A DNA stretch of 62,328 bases from Acinetobacter towneri DSM 14962 = CIP 107472 (GTDB lineage Bacteria > Pseudomonadota > Gammaproteobacteria > Pseudomonadales > Moraxellaceae). The DNA lies in assembly GCF_000368785.1 (NCBI RefSeq), contig NZ_KB849683.1, positions 8,023 through 70,350 on the forward strand. Reading direction: 5' to 3'. Positions 21,362 to 30,965 of this stretch are shown here, piece after piece; the stretch's first letter is position 1, and every line of letters begins with the position of its first letter. The position numbers and the translations under genes were made by a program. A model generated the notes under the pieces. That model made no database searches, was not told where the DNA came from, and worked only from the letters and a program-made list of their open reading frames with translations.

Positions 21362-21755
21362 TGTTATTATCGTTGCTATTTTTATAGTGGCGCTATTCTA
21401 ATCAGCAACTTGGCAATTATCTAGAGCGTAAAATGGATAAAGCGATAAACGGAATTTGCAGTTAAGACCATCTCCATCGCCAATTTTGATAATCCTCAAT
21501 CCCTCTATTGATGAAAAATCAACAAACATGACACATTGCGTTACTCTGCAGTCAAGACAATCTTCAATCGCTATGCTACAACTGAGTTATGCCGTCAAAA
21601 AAGGAGAGGTGAAGAAATTTATTGTTTTTTATCAAAACCTTTTTTTATTTTTATTTCGTCATCTCAGCTTTCTACATAAAAGGGTCATCATTAAGCTTTA
21701 GCATAATAAAAGCATGCAAATGCCTTACATATATAACTGCTATTCGGGAGCGAAC
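21362..21755. other. Intergenic region upstream of vgrG and a small ORF
   Basis: AT-rich spacer between divergent genes. It must carry the vgrG promoter, but no strong -35/-10 pair stands out. An open frame at 21456-21701 has no ribosome site and no protein-like composition, and I do not call it. Confidence 0.4.
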
Positions 21756-21983
21756 ATGAATAACAGCCAAAATTATGTCAAACAAATTAAAAATGCTAAA
21801 CGTGGAGGATATACGCCTACCATCGCCAAAGACATCAACAAACATAAGATTCAAAAAGCCATTCGCCTAATTGAACAATGGAGAACGCTCGCAAATGAAC
21901 TCAAACCACAAATGCAACTTGATATGGCCTTTACCTTAGAAGAATGTGCACAGGATTTAGATCGCATCTTAAGAAATAAATAA
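21756..21983 (+). CDS. Small basic protein of unknown function, 75 aa
   Basis: ATG 21756 is preceded by a GGGAG ribosome site 5 nt upstream, which decides the start over an ATG 14 codons earlier. The product begins MNNSQNYVKQIKNAKRGGYTP and is basic in its first half. It ends in a helical stretch with the pattern KAIRLIEQWRTLANELKP ... FTLEECAQDLDRILRNK. There is no membrane helix or signal. It may be a small cytoplasmic nucleic-acid or protein-binding factor, but I recognise no family. Confidence 0.6.
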   Translation: MNNSQNYVKQIKNAKRGGYTPTIAKDINKHKIQKAIRLIEQWRTLANELKPQMQLDMAFTLEECAQDLDRILRNK

Positions 21984-22148
21984 TCGCTTTTCACACTTCA
22001 TTTCAAGTTATTTTCTTCAATGAGCCCACCCGCTGGGCTCATTTCATACAAAACCTTCTATGTGATTTCCTCGTTTGTAACGCGCCAAAATACTGTGTAC
22101 AAAATCTTCAAAAACTCTATGCCCTGCATTAAACGGTTACTTTTTGGC

Positions 22149-22176
22149 TTGCGCACACGTAAAAATTCTGTAAAAT
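22149..22176 (+). promoter_or_regulatory. Promoter of tRNA-Thr
   Basis: TTGCGC (22149-22154) and TAAAAT (22171-22176) with a 16-nt spacer, ending 12 nt before the mature tRNA. Confidence 0.6.
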
Positions 22177-22188
22177 TCTCTACACAAC

Positions 22189-22264
<76 letters not shown>

Positions 22265-22268
22265 TATT

Positions 22269-22302
22269 AAACCTCATAAGTTTTTAATTTATGAGGTTTT
22301 TT
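22269..22302 (+). terminator. Terminator after tRNA-Thr
   Basis: Stem aaacctcata/tatgaggttt around an AT-rich loop, followed by six T. Confidence 0.85.
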
Positions 22303-22626
22303 GTTTCTATAAACGTATATTTTTATCTTCCTCATGCTGCTCGAATCTCCAATTTATTTAGGGCTTCGATGTATCTGCAAAACTTCAATTGCAATACAAG
22401 ATTGTGACTTTTCACTTGTTAAATGTATTTTATGATTTAGAATGCTGTACACATATTTCAGATCGTATTTTTATATTGATGGTCTATTTTGTTGATGTTT
22501 CATCCATATAGACTGACATTTAAAAATATTTTTGTGAATTAAAATAAAAATTTAAAATTATAAGTCTTAGAAAATTGAGTATTAAAACAATGCTTCTCTA
22601 AAATTTTCCAGTTTAAGGAAGACCTC
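22303..22626. other. AT-rich intergenic region upstream of the PAAR gene
   Basis: No gene, repeat or clear promoter is seen. The very low GC, like that of the T6SS effector genes, suggests the PAAR gene lies in acquired DNA next to the tRNA. Confidence 0.4.
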
Positions 22627-22893
22627 ATGGCTCAAAGCTTTGCAACGCATCATTCCATGACCAATCATGGTGGAATCATCCTTGCCAACCAAATGCGTGT
22701 TTCTCAAATGGGAAATTTATTTTTAGTGGCGGGTGATGGACATTTCTGCCCTCAGTGCCAACGTTGGTCCACGATTATAAAAAGTCACGATCATATTCTT
22801 TTTGATGATAAAGCCGTGGCTTATGTCGGAGATCAATTGACGTGTGGCGCAAAAATTTTACCGAAGCAGTTTCATGTGGTGGGTAGGATTTAA
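22627..22893 (+). CDS. PAAR-domain T6SS spike tip protein
   Basis: The 88-residue protein matches the PAAR fold: an HGG motif near the N-terminus (MTNHGGIIL), the GDGHFCPQC turn, and the closing repeat KAVAYVGDQLTCGAKIL. His and Cys residues at the apex (His in NHGG, CPQC, Cys in LTCGA) can bind the zinc that stabilises the tip. It has no effector extension, so it acts as a cone on a VgrG trimer, possibly the product of the vgrG at 18479-21361. A TAAGGAAG ribosome site precedes the ATG. It is read alone, downstream of tRNA-Thr. Confidence 0.88.
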   Translation: MAQSFATHHSMTNHGGIILANQMRVSQMGNLFLVAGDGHFCPQCQRWSTIIKSHDHILFDDKAVAYVGDQLTCGAKILPKQFHVVGRI

Positions 22894-22954
22894 AGCTAAG
22901 CATGGACAACTAAACACCGAAAAATCCCATCATCTAACAGCTCATTACAATAGA

Positions 22955-23785
22955 TTAAGCTTTTTCCGCACTCACCTGCACATATTTAATCCAGCCATCT
23001 GCATAGAGCTTGGCACATAAACGTGCGGTCATGGCAATTTTAAACCAGTCTGCATCTCGCGTTTGAATTTGATGCTTGAGATGCTGATACACATAATCAG
23101 CAAAACCCGCCAAAACCTGTGCCGACAAATCTTCCACCTGAATCTGTTTAAATTCAAACTGTGCCAAGACCGCTCGAAGCTGACTTTCGGACATTAGATC
23201 TTTAAAATTGACATCGGCAGATTTTAATAAGGCACGATATTGCAGCTGTTTGAATGCATGTGGTGGCGCTTGTTCTGCCCAAATTAAATAATGAAAGCCC
23301 AAACGTCCGTTTGAATTCAAAACTGCATTGACCTGACTTAAAAATGAATTCAAATGACTGTGATATGCCGCATCAATACAGAACACCACATCAAAACGTG
23401 GTTGTGGAAAAAGTGCTTTTAAATTTAAAAATGAAGCAGCGTGAATTTTAATATTTGAATTTAAATGTTGTCGAATCGACTGCACATGATGATCTTGTAG
23501 CTCAACAGCTTCAAGTCGTTGTATTTGATAGTGTTCCAACCAATATTTAAGACTGGCACCTTGCCCACAGCCTAAATCCAGTACAACATCTTTTGAATTT
23601 AAATGCACTGCTGCGGCCAAATGCGCTGCTAAATTTTGACATGCAGCGGGATAATCAGATCCCACTGCATCTGACCAATAACCTAAATTGCTCCACGGCA
23701 GTGCGGAAGTATCTCCCAAATATGCCGCTTGAATGGCATATTTATGTTTTGGAAAATGCTGTCGTATCGCCTGTTGCCATTTCAT
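22955..23785 (-). CDS. Class I SAM-dependent methyltransferase
   Basis: The 276-residue protein has the Rossmann-type SAM fold: motif I VVLDLGCGQGASLKYW (about residues 68-83), the acidic end of strand 2 (LEAVELQD), and the FDVVFCIDAAYHS motif IV region. The C-terminal part is helical and probably gives substrate specificity. The layout resembles small-molecule methyltransferases; the substrate is unknown. A MITE-like element separates it from the FAD protein gene upstream, so co-transcription is uncertain. Confidence 0.85.
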   Translation of the reverse strand: MKWQQAIRQHFPKHKYAIQAAYLGDTSALPWSNLGYWSDAVGSDYPAACQNLAAHLAAAVHLNSKDVVLDLGCGQGASLKYWLEHYQIQRLEAVELQDHHVQSIRQHLNSNIKIHAASFLNLKALFPQPRFDVVFCIDAAYHSHLNSFLSQVNAVLNSNGRLGFHYLIWAEQAPPHAFKQLQYRALLKSADVNFKDLMSESQLRAVLAQFEFKQIQVEDLSAQVLAGFADYVYQHLKHQIQTRDADWFKIAMTARLCAKLYADGWIKYVQVSAEKA

Positions 23786-23810
23786 ACTGACTCAGTCTAA
23801 TTCAAAAAAG

Positions 23811-24078
23811 AGGGGCTGTTGATAATTCATCTATGTTTGCGACAACGCATATTTTTTAGCTGATATAAGGCATGAGGCAGGAAATTTAGTCATTCTAAAT
23901 GACTGACTCATAACGCAATAGCAGCAAAAAATATGCTTGTCCTGAAAGGCTGTGGCTAAAACTTTCTCAGATTGCGTTATGAAACTTGGCAATAGTCTCG
24001 CTATTCCCTGCGTTTCATGCCTGATCTGCTCAGTTTTAGCCTACAGCACAAACCATTTATGAAATATCAACAGACCCT
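23811..24078. mobile_element. MITE-like element with 20-bp terminal inverted repeats
   Basis: The ends 23811-23830 (aggggctgttgataattcat) and 24059-24078 are inverted copies matching at 18 of 20 positions. The interior holds two separate nested palindromes. Left: 23841-23862 with 23922-23941, plus an internal 7-bp hairpin at 23888-23904. Right: 23949-23963 with 24032-24047, with inner stems 23979-23985/24012-24018 and 23991-23995/24001-24005. There is no ORF. No clear target duplication is visible at the flanks. Confidence 0.7.
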
Positions 24079-24082
24079 AAAC

Positions 24083-25390
24083 TTAATAACCTAATTGCGG
24101 CGCAACCTCAACTTGTGGTTTTAAATCAATAAACGGTAATGGTGCACCAAAAATTTCTGCAATATGCATAGCGGAAGTCACTGCAGATTCTAAAATTGGT
24201 AAACCATCGCACGACCATGAACCGCAGAAGAACACTTTACGATTGTCTTGGTGATGGCGCTGCTGCAACTCTTTGTTTAATGCCACTGTCTTTGAATCCA
24301 CCACAGCGCGGGTTAAAGTTACCGTTGAAATGATCTTTTTCGGATCAATTGGTGTAACTGGACGCCATGTTTGGAACACTGGCGATTTACCGACCAAAGT
24401 TGGTTCGATCGAGTTAAGCCATACCGTAAATTGCTGACGAGTAAATTTACGATCCATCATATAACTTAAAACAGACCAATCTTTACGTTTTGGCGGCATC
24501 ACCGTTTGATCAGTGTGAATCACCAAATCACCCTGCTCGAATTTGAACTGTTTAAGCAATTCAATATCTTCTGCAAATTGTTGATTGTCCAAGAAGTCTT
24601 GGACTTTAGTGGTTGGCGTTGCAATCACCACACGGTCAAATGTTTGCGACTGACCCTCAGAATTTTCAACAATTACACCATCTTCTTGTTGATGAACACG
24701 AGTAATCGCTGCACCACTTTGAATATTAATACCTTCAATCAACTTATCAACCAATGCAGGCGTGCCACCTTGTAAACGCAATAATGCATCACCATCAGTC
24801 AATTGGCGTAAAAATACCAACAATGGTTTTGCTGGCCATTCACCAATGGTTTTAGGGTCACAAGTACAAATGGTGTAAAGCACTGGCATCACTGCACCAT
24901 GCCAAAACACTTCTTCAATTTCGTTACGGTTGATAAATTCCGCAAGGGTAATGTCTTGGTTTTTAGATTTGAAAAATTTAGCGATGGCTGTTTTTAACTG
25001 CAACATGCCTTTTACCAAACGCCAGCCGTATTGTTGTATGCCTTTACGGTTGTTAATGATTGGGAAATTACCAATACGGGTACGGCTTGTGGTCAGCCAA
25101 GTTTCGGTACGATCTTCAAATAACCAACTGCACGCCATATAAGTACGCACAGGATAAGTTTTAATGCCTAAATGTGTGGCCAAGCTGAGGGTGTTTTTCC
25201 ACAAATGTGGGTTCATGACCCGTAACGGCGCATCAATTAAACCATCCTCAAATTCGATGCTATGACTGTCCATTCCACGACCAGGCAGCGCCTCAAAAAT
25301 TGTAATGTTATGCCCTGCATCTTTAAGAATTCTTGCGGTAGCCAGTCCAGCCATACCACTACCGATCACTGCGATATCCAAACCGATCAT
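24083..25390 (-). CDS. FAD-dependent amine oxidase-like oxidoreductase
   Basis: The 435-residue flavoprotein begins with the dinucleotide-binding motif IAVIGSGMAGLATARIL and the acidic strand end ITIFEALP, as in the amine oxidase/protoporphyrinogen oxidase superfamily. The C-terminal GSWSCDGLPILESAVTSAM segment closes the FAD site. Related proteins are often found with cyclopropane-fatty-acid synthase genes, but none is here; the substrate is open. ATG 25390 (MIGLDIAV) is preferred because it puts the Rossmann strand at the N-terminus; ATG 25426 would add 12 residues. Confidence 0.85.
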   Translation of the reverse strand: MIGLDIAVIGSGMAGLATARILKDAGHNITIFEALPGRGMDSHSIEFEDGLIDAPLRVMNPHLWKNTLSLATHLGIKTYPVRTYMACSWLFEDRTETWLTTSRTRIGNFPIINNRKGIQQYGWRLVKGMLQLKTAIAKFFKSKNQDITLAEFINRNEIEEVFWHGAVMPVLYTICTCDPKTIGEWPAKPLLVFLRQLTDGDALLRLQGGTPALVDKLIEGINIQSGAAITRVHQQEDGVIVENSEGQSQTFDRVVIATPTTKVQDFLDNQQFAEDIELLKQFKFEQGDLVIHTDQTVMPPKRKDWSVLSYMMDRKFTRQQFTVWLNSIEPTLVGKSPVFQTWRPVTPIDPKKIISTVTLTRAVVDSKTVALNKELQQRHHQDNRKVFFCGSWSCDGLPILESAVTSAMHIAEIFGAPLPFIDLKPQVEVAPQLGY

Positions 25391-25426
25391 CCATCTTTTT
25401 ACATACTTTATGAAATTATGAACCAT

Positions 25427-25754
25427 GCCTAAGGAAAATGAGCTATTAAAAACTACCAGATTGTGTACTTTTCACAGAGAAACAACACAAAGTACATTGG
25501 CAATATGATTACATTTTTTAACAATCAGAAAGTGCTTAAATAAGCCTTAGAATTTATTCATATTATTTCTTTAATACTATAAATAGTGTTCTAAACCATG
25601 TAGATAAATTCACCAATTTTATAATTTTCGTTTTACAAATAAATCTCTAAACGCTATGATACCAAGCACAAAAATGATAACTACATCACATATAATTATC
25701 ATAAGGAATATGATCAATCCGCTAAAACTAGAAATTTGACAGCGCCAGAACAAC
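25427..25754. other. Intergenic region, no gene
   Basis: AT-rich spacer upstream of the FAD gene. It holds an inverted pair ATGATAA/TTATCAT at about 25672-25703 that is too widely spaced for a clear operator. A strong terminator follows at 25755. Confidence 0.35.
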
Positions 25755-25791
25755 AAAAGCCTCGGTCGAGACATCGACATGAGGCTTTTTT
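25755..25791 (-). terminator. Strong, near-symmetric intrinsic terminator
   Basis: The long stem is AAAAGCCTC-g-GTCGA paired with TCGAC-at-GAGGCTTTT around a GACA loop. It ends the pirin gene on the minus strand and has six T on the plus strand, so it would also stop plus-strand transcripts. Confidence 0.85.
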
Positions 25792-25813
25792 CTTGGCTAA
25801 GATTTTTTAAAGC

Positions 25814-26698
25814 TTAACCCGCTTGATGTTGAATCGGAATTTCACCAAACTTGCCTTGATTAAAATCTTCAAAAGCTTGAATGATTTCCTGCTTGGTATT
25901 CATGACAAATGGACCATAGCCTTGAATAGGTTCATTTAATGGCTTGCCTGTCAGCACTAAAAATTGCGTATCTTGCAGTGCTTCAAGCTGAATTAACGCT
26001 TCGCCATCTTGAGCAAATAACACCACTGAGTGATCTTGCACAAGTTGACTGCCATTGACCCGCACTTCACCTGCCAACACCACCAATAAAGTATTGTGAT
26101 CTACCGGCACATGCAGCGCTTGGGTCTTTGCAGCTTTCAATTGTCCATCCCAAACATTGACAGGGCTAAAGGTGCTGGCAGGCCCAGATTGCTCTGCGTA
26201 CTGACCTGCAATAATGCGTAAATGCCCCGCCTGATTTTCAAACTCAATTTTCGGAATATTTTGAGATTCAATGGCTTGATAACGTGGCGATGTCATTTTG
26301 TCTGCGGCAGGCAAATTCAACCAAAGCTGCACCATTTCAAACAATCCGCCTTGTGCTGCATAGTCTTTGGAGTGAAATTCCTCATGCACCACACCCGCAC
26401 CTGCTGTCATCCACTGCACATCGCCTGTTTTGATGGTGCCACCACCACCTGCCGAATCTTTATGCGTCACTTCGCCCCGATAGGCAAGCGTCACCGTTTC
26501 AAAACCGCGATGTGGATGCGAACCAACACCATGTTGTGCGGTAGTCGCATCAAAATGATACGGCGCTGCATAATCCAAGAGTAAAAATGGACTGATCGCC
26601 TGCCCTAAACGGTCATAAGAAAATAGATTTTTGACTGGAAAACCATCGCCCACCCAATGCATGTTTTGGTTGCGATATAAACCGATTATTTTTTTCAT
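25814..26698 (-). CDS. Pirin family protein
   Basis: The 294-residue bicupin has the pirin signature HPHRGFETVTLAYRGEV followed by GDVQWMTAGAGVVHEE, with the His and Glu residues that hold the Fe(II) ion. Bacterial pirins may act as quercetinase-like dioxygenases or redox-linked regulators; the role here is not shown. The ribosome site TAGGTG precedes ATG 26698. It lies next to ahpC but with a 197-nt gap and ahpC's own terminator, so it is a separate unit. Confidence 0.92.
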   Translation of the reverse strand: MKKIIGLYRNQNMHWVGDGFPVKNLFSYDRLGQAISPFLLLDYAAPYHFDATTAQHGVGSHPHRGFETVTLAYRGEVTHKDSAGGGGTIKTGDVQWMTAGAGVVHEEFHSKDYAAQGGLFEMVQLWLNLPAADKMTSPRYQAIESQNIPKIEFENQAGHLRIIAGQYAEQSGPASTFSPVNVWDGQLKAAKTQALHVPVDHNTLLVVLAGEVRVNGSQLVQDHSVVLFAQDGEALIQLEALQDTQFLVLTGKPLNEPIQGYGPFVMNTKQEIIQAFEDFNQGKFGEIPIQHQAG

Positions 26699-26841
26699 GT
26701 GTTACACCTATTGCTAGGAGAATAGATGTTTTGATCTTAATCGCTCATCGCACCACAACCTAGTGCAAATTTGGCATACAGCATTGCAAGAATGGAATAA
26801 TCTTGCTGAAACTTATACATGGTTAAACAAATCATGAGCAT

Positions 26842-26872
26842 AAAAAATCCAGAAGCGAGGTTCTGGATTTTT
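26842..26872 (-). terminator. Terminator of ahpC
   Basis: Stem aaaaatccagaa/ttctggattttt with loop gcgagg and A/T tracts on both sides. Confidence 0.85.
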
Positions 26873-26894
26873 AAAATTGAGTGCGATGATTCGA

Positions 26895-27458
26895 TTAGAT
26901 TTTACCCACCAAATCAATAGATGGTGCTAGGGTTGCATCGCCTTCTTTCCACTTGGCAGGGCAAACTTCGCTAGGGTGTGCATGCACATATTGCGCTGCT
27001 TTTACTTTACGCAACAACTCTTGCGCGTCACGACCAATACCGCCTGCATTGATTTCTACAATTTGGATTTTACCTTCAGGGTCAATCACGAAAGTACCAC
27101 GATCTGCCAAACCTTCTGCTTCAATCAGCACTTCAAAGTTTTTAGACAATGTCCAAGTTGGGTCGCCAATCATTGGATACTGAATCTTTTTAATTTCTTC
27201 TGAGGTGTCATGCCATGCTTTATGGGTAAAGTGTGTGTCTGTAGATACTGAGTAAATTTCCACACCCATTTTTTGGAATTCAGCATATTGATCGGCTAAA
27301 TCGGCAAGTTCAGTTGGGCAAACAAAGGTGAAATCTGCAGGGTAGAAAAACACCACTGACCATTTACCAATAAAGTCTTGCTCAGATACGTCAATAAATT
27401 GACCATTGTGGTAAGCGGTTGCGTTAAATGCCTTGACTTGGGTATTGATTAAACTCAT
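26895..27458 (-). CDS. ahpC: Alkyl hydroperoxide reductase, peroxiredoxin subunit
   Basis: The 187-residue typical 2-Cys peroxiredoxin has peroxidatic Cys47 in [13 protein letters not shown] and resolving Cys166 in PSEVCPAKW. It reduces hydrogen peroxide and alkyl peroxides. The AhpF reductase gene is not adjacent. The C-terminal tail after Cys166 has the length typical of robust or sensitive peroxiredoxins. ATG 27458 has a ribosome site (GAGGAATT). It forms one transcription unit with its terminator at 26842. Confidence 0.97.
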   Translation of the reverse strand: MSLINTQVKAFNATAYHNGQFIDVSEQDFIGKWSVVFFYPADFTFVCPTELADLADQYAEFQKMGVEIYSVSTDTHFTHKAWHDTSEEIKKIQYPMIGDPTWTLSKNFEVLIEAEGLADRGTFVIDPEGKIQIVEINAGGIGRDAQELLRKVKAAQYVHAHPSEVCPAKWKEGDATLAPSIDLVGKI

Positions 27459-27632
27459 GGATAATTCCTCATTTCATTTCAGGGATTGCTTATCTTGTGT
27501 AGTTAGAATACGAAAAACCAATGAATCGGTAAAACAGTGTTTTTTTATAAAAATAATCGGATTTACAAATTAACAATCCTATCATAGTTTGAAATTTAAT
27601 CGAGAAAATAGATATTTGCTGAATATCTGCAT

Positions 27633-27662
27633 AAAAAAACCCTTTGTCGAAACAAAGGGTTT
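27633..27662 (-). terminator. Terminator of ssb
   Basis: Stem aaaccctttgt/acaaagggttt around cgaa, followed on the minus strand by seven T. Confidence 0.9.
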
Positions 27663-27696
27663 GGATGATAATTTCCATTTTAATCAAATGGTTAGT

Positions 27697-28248
27697 CTAA
27701 AATGGCAAGTCATCATCTAAATCTGCTGGTGCAGTTGCAGGCGCAGCTTGTGGCTTCGGTGCAAAACCACTCGGGTTATTGTTGGCATAGCCGCCACCCT
27801 GATTTTGGTTAAAACCGCCTTGATTTTGATTCGCATAACCTGTGGCTGGAGCTTGGTTATTGTTAAAACGTGGTTGTGCAAACCCACCATCTTGCTGGTC
27901 AGATTGTCCACGGTTCGAAGAATCGAGCATTTGCATTTGATCACCACGAATTTCAGTAGTGTAACGCTCTTGACCGTTTTGATCGGTCCACTGACGTGTA
28001 CGCAATGAACCTTCAATATATACCTTAGAACCTTTGCGTAAATATTGCTGTGCAATCTCGCCTAAACGGTTATGTAAAACAATGCGATGCCACTCTGTTT
28101 GCTCTTTACGCTCACCTGTGTTTTTGTCTGTCCAGACATCACTGGTTGCGATAGAAAATTGAGTGAGAGAACCCCCATTTGGGAAAGTTTTTGTTTCAGG
28201 ATCACGACCTAAAGTACCCACTAAGATGACTTTATTTACACCACGCAT
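27697..28248 (-). CDS. ssb: Single-stranded DNA-binding protein
   Basis: The 183-residue protein has an N-terminal OB fold (residues 1-110; [18 protein letters not shown] start, [18 protein letters not shown] core). A Gly/Asn/Gln-rich disordered linker with repeated NQNQGG follows, then the acidic tip DLDDDLPF that recruits repair and replication proteins. It forms tetramers on single-stranded DNA. It is 51 nt downstream of the MFS gene but has its own terminator. Confidence 0.98.
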   Translation of the reverse strand: MRGVNKVILVGTLGRDPETKTFPNGGSLTQFSIATSDVWTDKNTGERKEQTEWHRIVLHNRLGEIAQQYLRKGSKVYIEGSLRTRQWTDQNGQERYTTEIRGDQMQMLDSSNRGQSDQQDGGFAQPRFNNNQAPATGYANQNQGGFNQNQGGGYANNNPSGFAPKPQAAPATAPADLDDDLPF

Positions 28249-28299
28249 TAGATGTTTTCTTCCTATTTGTTTCTATTATTTACTTTATAAGAGTTATGC

Positions 28300-29664
28300 T
28301 TAAATGGCTACCTCTTTCCCAAACAAGTGCGTTAATTGTTGTCGCGCAGCATCATCAATATGCTGTTTATCAACCTTTACATACGCCACTTGTTGGTCAG
28401 ACATCACCACGACCTCTTCAATACCACGAATTGCCAATAACTGAGAAGTCCATTCATCTGTTTCTCGATTCTCAGGCAAGCGCAATACCAAAGATGAAAG
28501 ATAGCGCGGCTGCGCCAATCCAAAACTAACAAGCAACCAAATTATAGCAATCGCAGTCAAAATACTCCAACCCATTGCGGTGTGGTTGAGCATCAACAAC
28601 TGCCCACCAATCATCCCACCAAAAAATGCTCCCAAAAACTGACTGCTCGCATTCACACCCATCGCGGTGGCTTTAGATTGAATTGGCGCAGCCTTTGACA
28701 ACCACGAAGGTAATAAAGCTTCCATAACGTTAAAAGCAATAAAGAATAAGCCCAAACCCAATAAAAGGATGTACTTCGATTCAAACCCAAAAATCAGCAC
28801 CAACAGACCTAAAATAATACCTGCAATGGCGGTCAGGAAAATGCCACGCATTTTGCGATATTTTTCTGCCAAAACAATACTTGGAAATGCCACGAACAGA
28901 CTGACCAACAACAATGGCAAATATACCCAGCCGTGATGCTGCAAAGGAATATCGGCAAATTGGATTAATTGCGAAGGCACATAAATAAACATGGCAGTCA
29001 GCAATAAATGTAGGGTAAATACCGATACATGCAGACGGTTTAAATCGCCCATTTTCAGGACTTGCTTTAACTGAGTGATATAGCCTTGCTGAAAATTACG
29101 ATGATGACGCGTGACTTTAGGCACCAATAACAACATGAGAATCGCTGCTAGTCCCATCACTGTGGTGACCCAAAATAACCCTGAAATACCAACCCAGCCC
29201 GTAAGCCATGGCCCTAAACTAAAGGCCACCACAAAGGACATACCGATACTCATCCCCATCACCGCCATGGCTTTCATGCGGTTTTCTTCGCGGGTCACAT
29301 CGGCCAGTAATGCCATCACCACGGCAGATACTGCGCCACCACCTGCAATGGCACGACCAATAATCACGCCATAAATGGTGTCAGACATGGCTGCAATTGC
29401 ACCACCCAAAGCAAACAGTAATAAGCCAAAAACCACCAATGGCTTACGGCTATAACGGTCTGCAATTAAGCTAAACGGAATTTGTAAAATGGCTTGGGTG
29501 AGTCCATAAACACCAACGGCAAGACCAATCAGTGCAGGAGTTGAGTATTGATATGACTGCCCTGCTACTGAAAATACAGGAATAATCATGAACAGACCCA
29601 ACATGCGCAATGCAAAAATACTGCTTAAAGCAAAGGTCGAGCGGCGTTCTAAGGCATTCATCAT
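28300..29664 (-). CDS. MFS transporter with C-terminal ferredoxin-like domain (YajR-like)
   Basis: The 454-residue protein has twelve membrane helices (about 1-385) with the motif A-like loop LIADRYSRKPLVVFG between helices 2 and 3. The last 65 residues are soluble with a beta-alpha-beta pattern (EWTSQLLAIRGIEEVVVMSDQQVAYVKV), like the YAM domain of E. coli YajR. Substrates of YajR-type drug:H+ antiporters are unsettled. The start has two adjacent ATGs. The gene precedes ssb by 51 nt, a common arrangement. Confidence 0.88.
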   Translation of the reverse strand: MMNALERRSTFALSSIFALRMLGLFMIIPVFSVAGQSYQYSTPALIGLAVGVYGLTQAILQIPFSLIADRYSRKPLVVFGLLLFALGGAIAAMSDTIYGVIIGRAIAGGGAVSAVVMALLADVTREENRMKAMAVMGMSIGMSFVVAFSLGPWLTGWVGISGLFWVTTVMGLAAILMLLLVPKVTRHHRNFQQGYITQLKQVLKMGDLNRLHVSVFTLHLLLTAMFIYVPSQLIQFADIPLQHHGWVYLPLLLVSLFVAFPSIVLAEKYRKMRGIFLTAIAGIILGLLVLIFGFESKYILLLGLGLFFIAFNVMEALLPSWLSKAAPIQSKATAMGVNASSQFLGAFFGGMIGGQLLMLNHTAMGWSILTAIAIIWLLVSFGLAQPRYLSSLVLRLPENRETDEWTSQLLAIRGIEEVVVMSDQQVAYVKVDKQHIDDAARQQLTHLFGKEVAI

Positions 29665-29773
29665 ATCAATCGACTAAAACTAAATAATTTTGAATTTGCA
29701 GATATCCTACAACATTCAGCTTAAGGATGCTGATTTTTCCCGATGTTTATTCAACAGACCCTACTTTTTCAAT

Positions 29774-29799
29774 AAAAAAGGGCGCAACGTTGTGCACCC
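29774..29799 (-). terminator. Terminator of the DUF475 gene
   Basis: On the minus strand, stem gggtgca/ttgcgccc (with one G-T pair) is followed by six T. Confidence 0.65.
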
Positions 29800-29879
29800 A
29801 AATTTATATTTTATACAGTCTTCATCACCGTATTGCTCTGTGATTTCGCGGCAATACAGCAACGGGCATCACCATAGCA

Positions 29880-30965
29880 TTAACCCGCTTTTGCCTGACG
29901 TTTTTTAAATTGAATAGATGCAATCACCGCCCAAACAATAAAGGCAACACCAATTAAACCTGTCACCACTTCTGGCACATGCAAGCCTGTACCGCTGGCA
30001 ATCATAATAAAGGCCAACGCACCAATCGCATAGTGCGCACCGTGTTCAAGGTAAATATAGGCATCCAACGTGCCTTTTTCGACTAAATAAATCGTCATCG
30101 AACGCACGAAAATTGCACCAATCGCCAAGCCTAACATGATGATCACCACATCAGAGGTGATTGCAAATGCACCAATGACACCATCAAAACTGAACGAGGC
30201 ATCTAGCACTTCCAGATATAAAAAGCCCCCAATACCCGCTTTCACCACGCCTGTCGGTACGCCATTTTCGTCATGACGCACAGCATTGCCCTGTTCATCG
30301 ACCTCTGGTTCACCGCCCAACATGTGACTCAGCACTTGTACGCCAATATAAATCACGATGCCCCAAATACCCGCCATCGTCACCACAAGGCGCTTATCTT
30401 CCACCACATTGGCCGCCATGATTAACAAAGTCACTAAGGCCAAAAATACCGACATGGCAGGCACGCTTGCCAGATTGCTCAAACGACGCTCAAACCATCT
30501 AAACCAGTGCGTGTCTTTTTCATCATCCAAGAAAAAGTTTAGGAAAACCATCAACAAGAATGCGCCACCAAAAGCAGCAATTTCAGGGTGATGTGCCATC
30601 AGTTTAGCCGAATATTGCTTCGGATCATTCAATGCCAGTTGCACCACTTCCATCATGCCCATATCGGCAGTGACCGCCACAATGACCACAGGGAAAATTA
30701 AACGCATACCAAAAACTGCAATGATAATCCCCACGGTTAAAAACAGCATTTTCCAGAAATGATCCCAACCGCGCAGCACTGACGCATTCACCACCGCGTT
30801 ATCAAACGACAACGACACTTCCATAATCGCCAAAATTGCGGTAATGGTTAGTGCGGTAAGCATGGTTTGCACACCTGCTTCTGGGCCATGGGTATAGCCC
30901 CAGTATGCAGATAGCGCAAGACACACAATCGAAAATACGATTGAGAAACCAAAATGTTTCATCAT
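29880..30965 (-). CDS. DUF475/TerC-superfamily integral membrane protein
   Basis: The 361-residue protein has about nine membrane helices. Two internally related blocks, SLSFDNAVVNASVL (about 50-63) and LDASFSFDGVIGAFAIT, carry the paired Asp/Asn residues typical of the TerC superfamily. A cytoplasmic loop with MLGGEPEVDEQGNAVRHDENG separates the halves. TerC-like proteins are linked with metal (Mn2+) export or tellurite resistance. No tellurite genes are nearby, so metal homeostasis is only a possibility. Confidence 0.85.
   Translation of the reverse strand: MMKHFGFSIVFSIVCLALSAYWGYTHGPEAGVQTMLTALTITAILAIMEVSLSFDNAVVNASVLRGWDHFWKMLFLTVGIIIAVFGMRLIFPVVIVAVTADMGMMEVVQLALNDPKQYSAKLMAHHPEIAAFGGAFLLMVFLNFFLDDEKDTHWFRWFERRLSNLASVPAMSVFLALVTLLIMAANVVEDKRLVVTMAGIWGIVIYIGVQVLSHMLGGEPEVDEQGNAVRHDENGVPTGVVKAGIGGFLYLEVLDASFSFDGVIGAFAITSDVVIIMLGLAIGAIFVRSMTIYLVEKGTLDAYIYLEHGAHYAIGALAFIMIASGTGLHVPEVVTGLIGVAFIVWAVIASIQFKKRQAKAG

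Noticed and set aside
21456..21701. 81-codon open frame between vgrG and the 21756 gene
   Set aside because: No ribosome site and AT-driven, low-complexity product.
25672..25703. Fur-box-like ATGATAA/TTATCAT pair
   Set aside because: Arms too far apart for a Fur operator and no iron gene adjacent.
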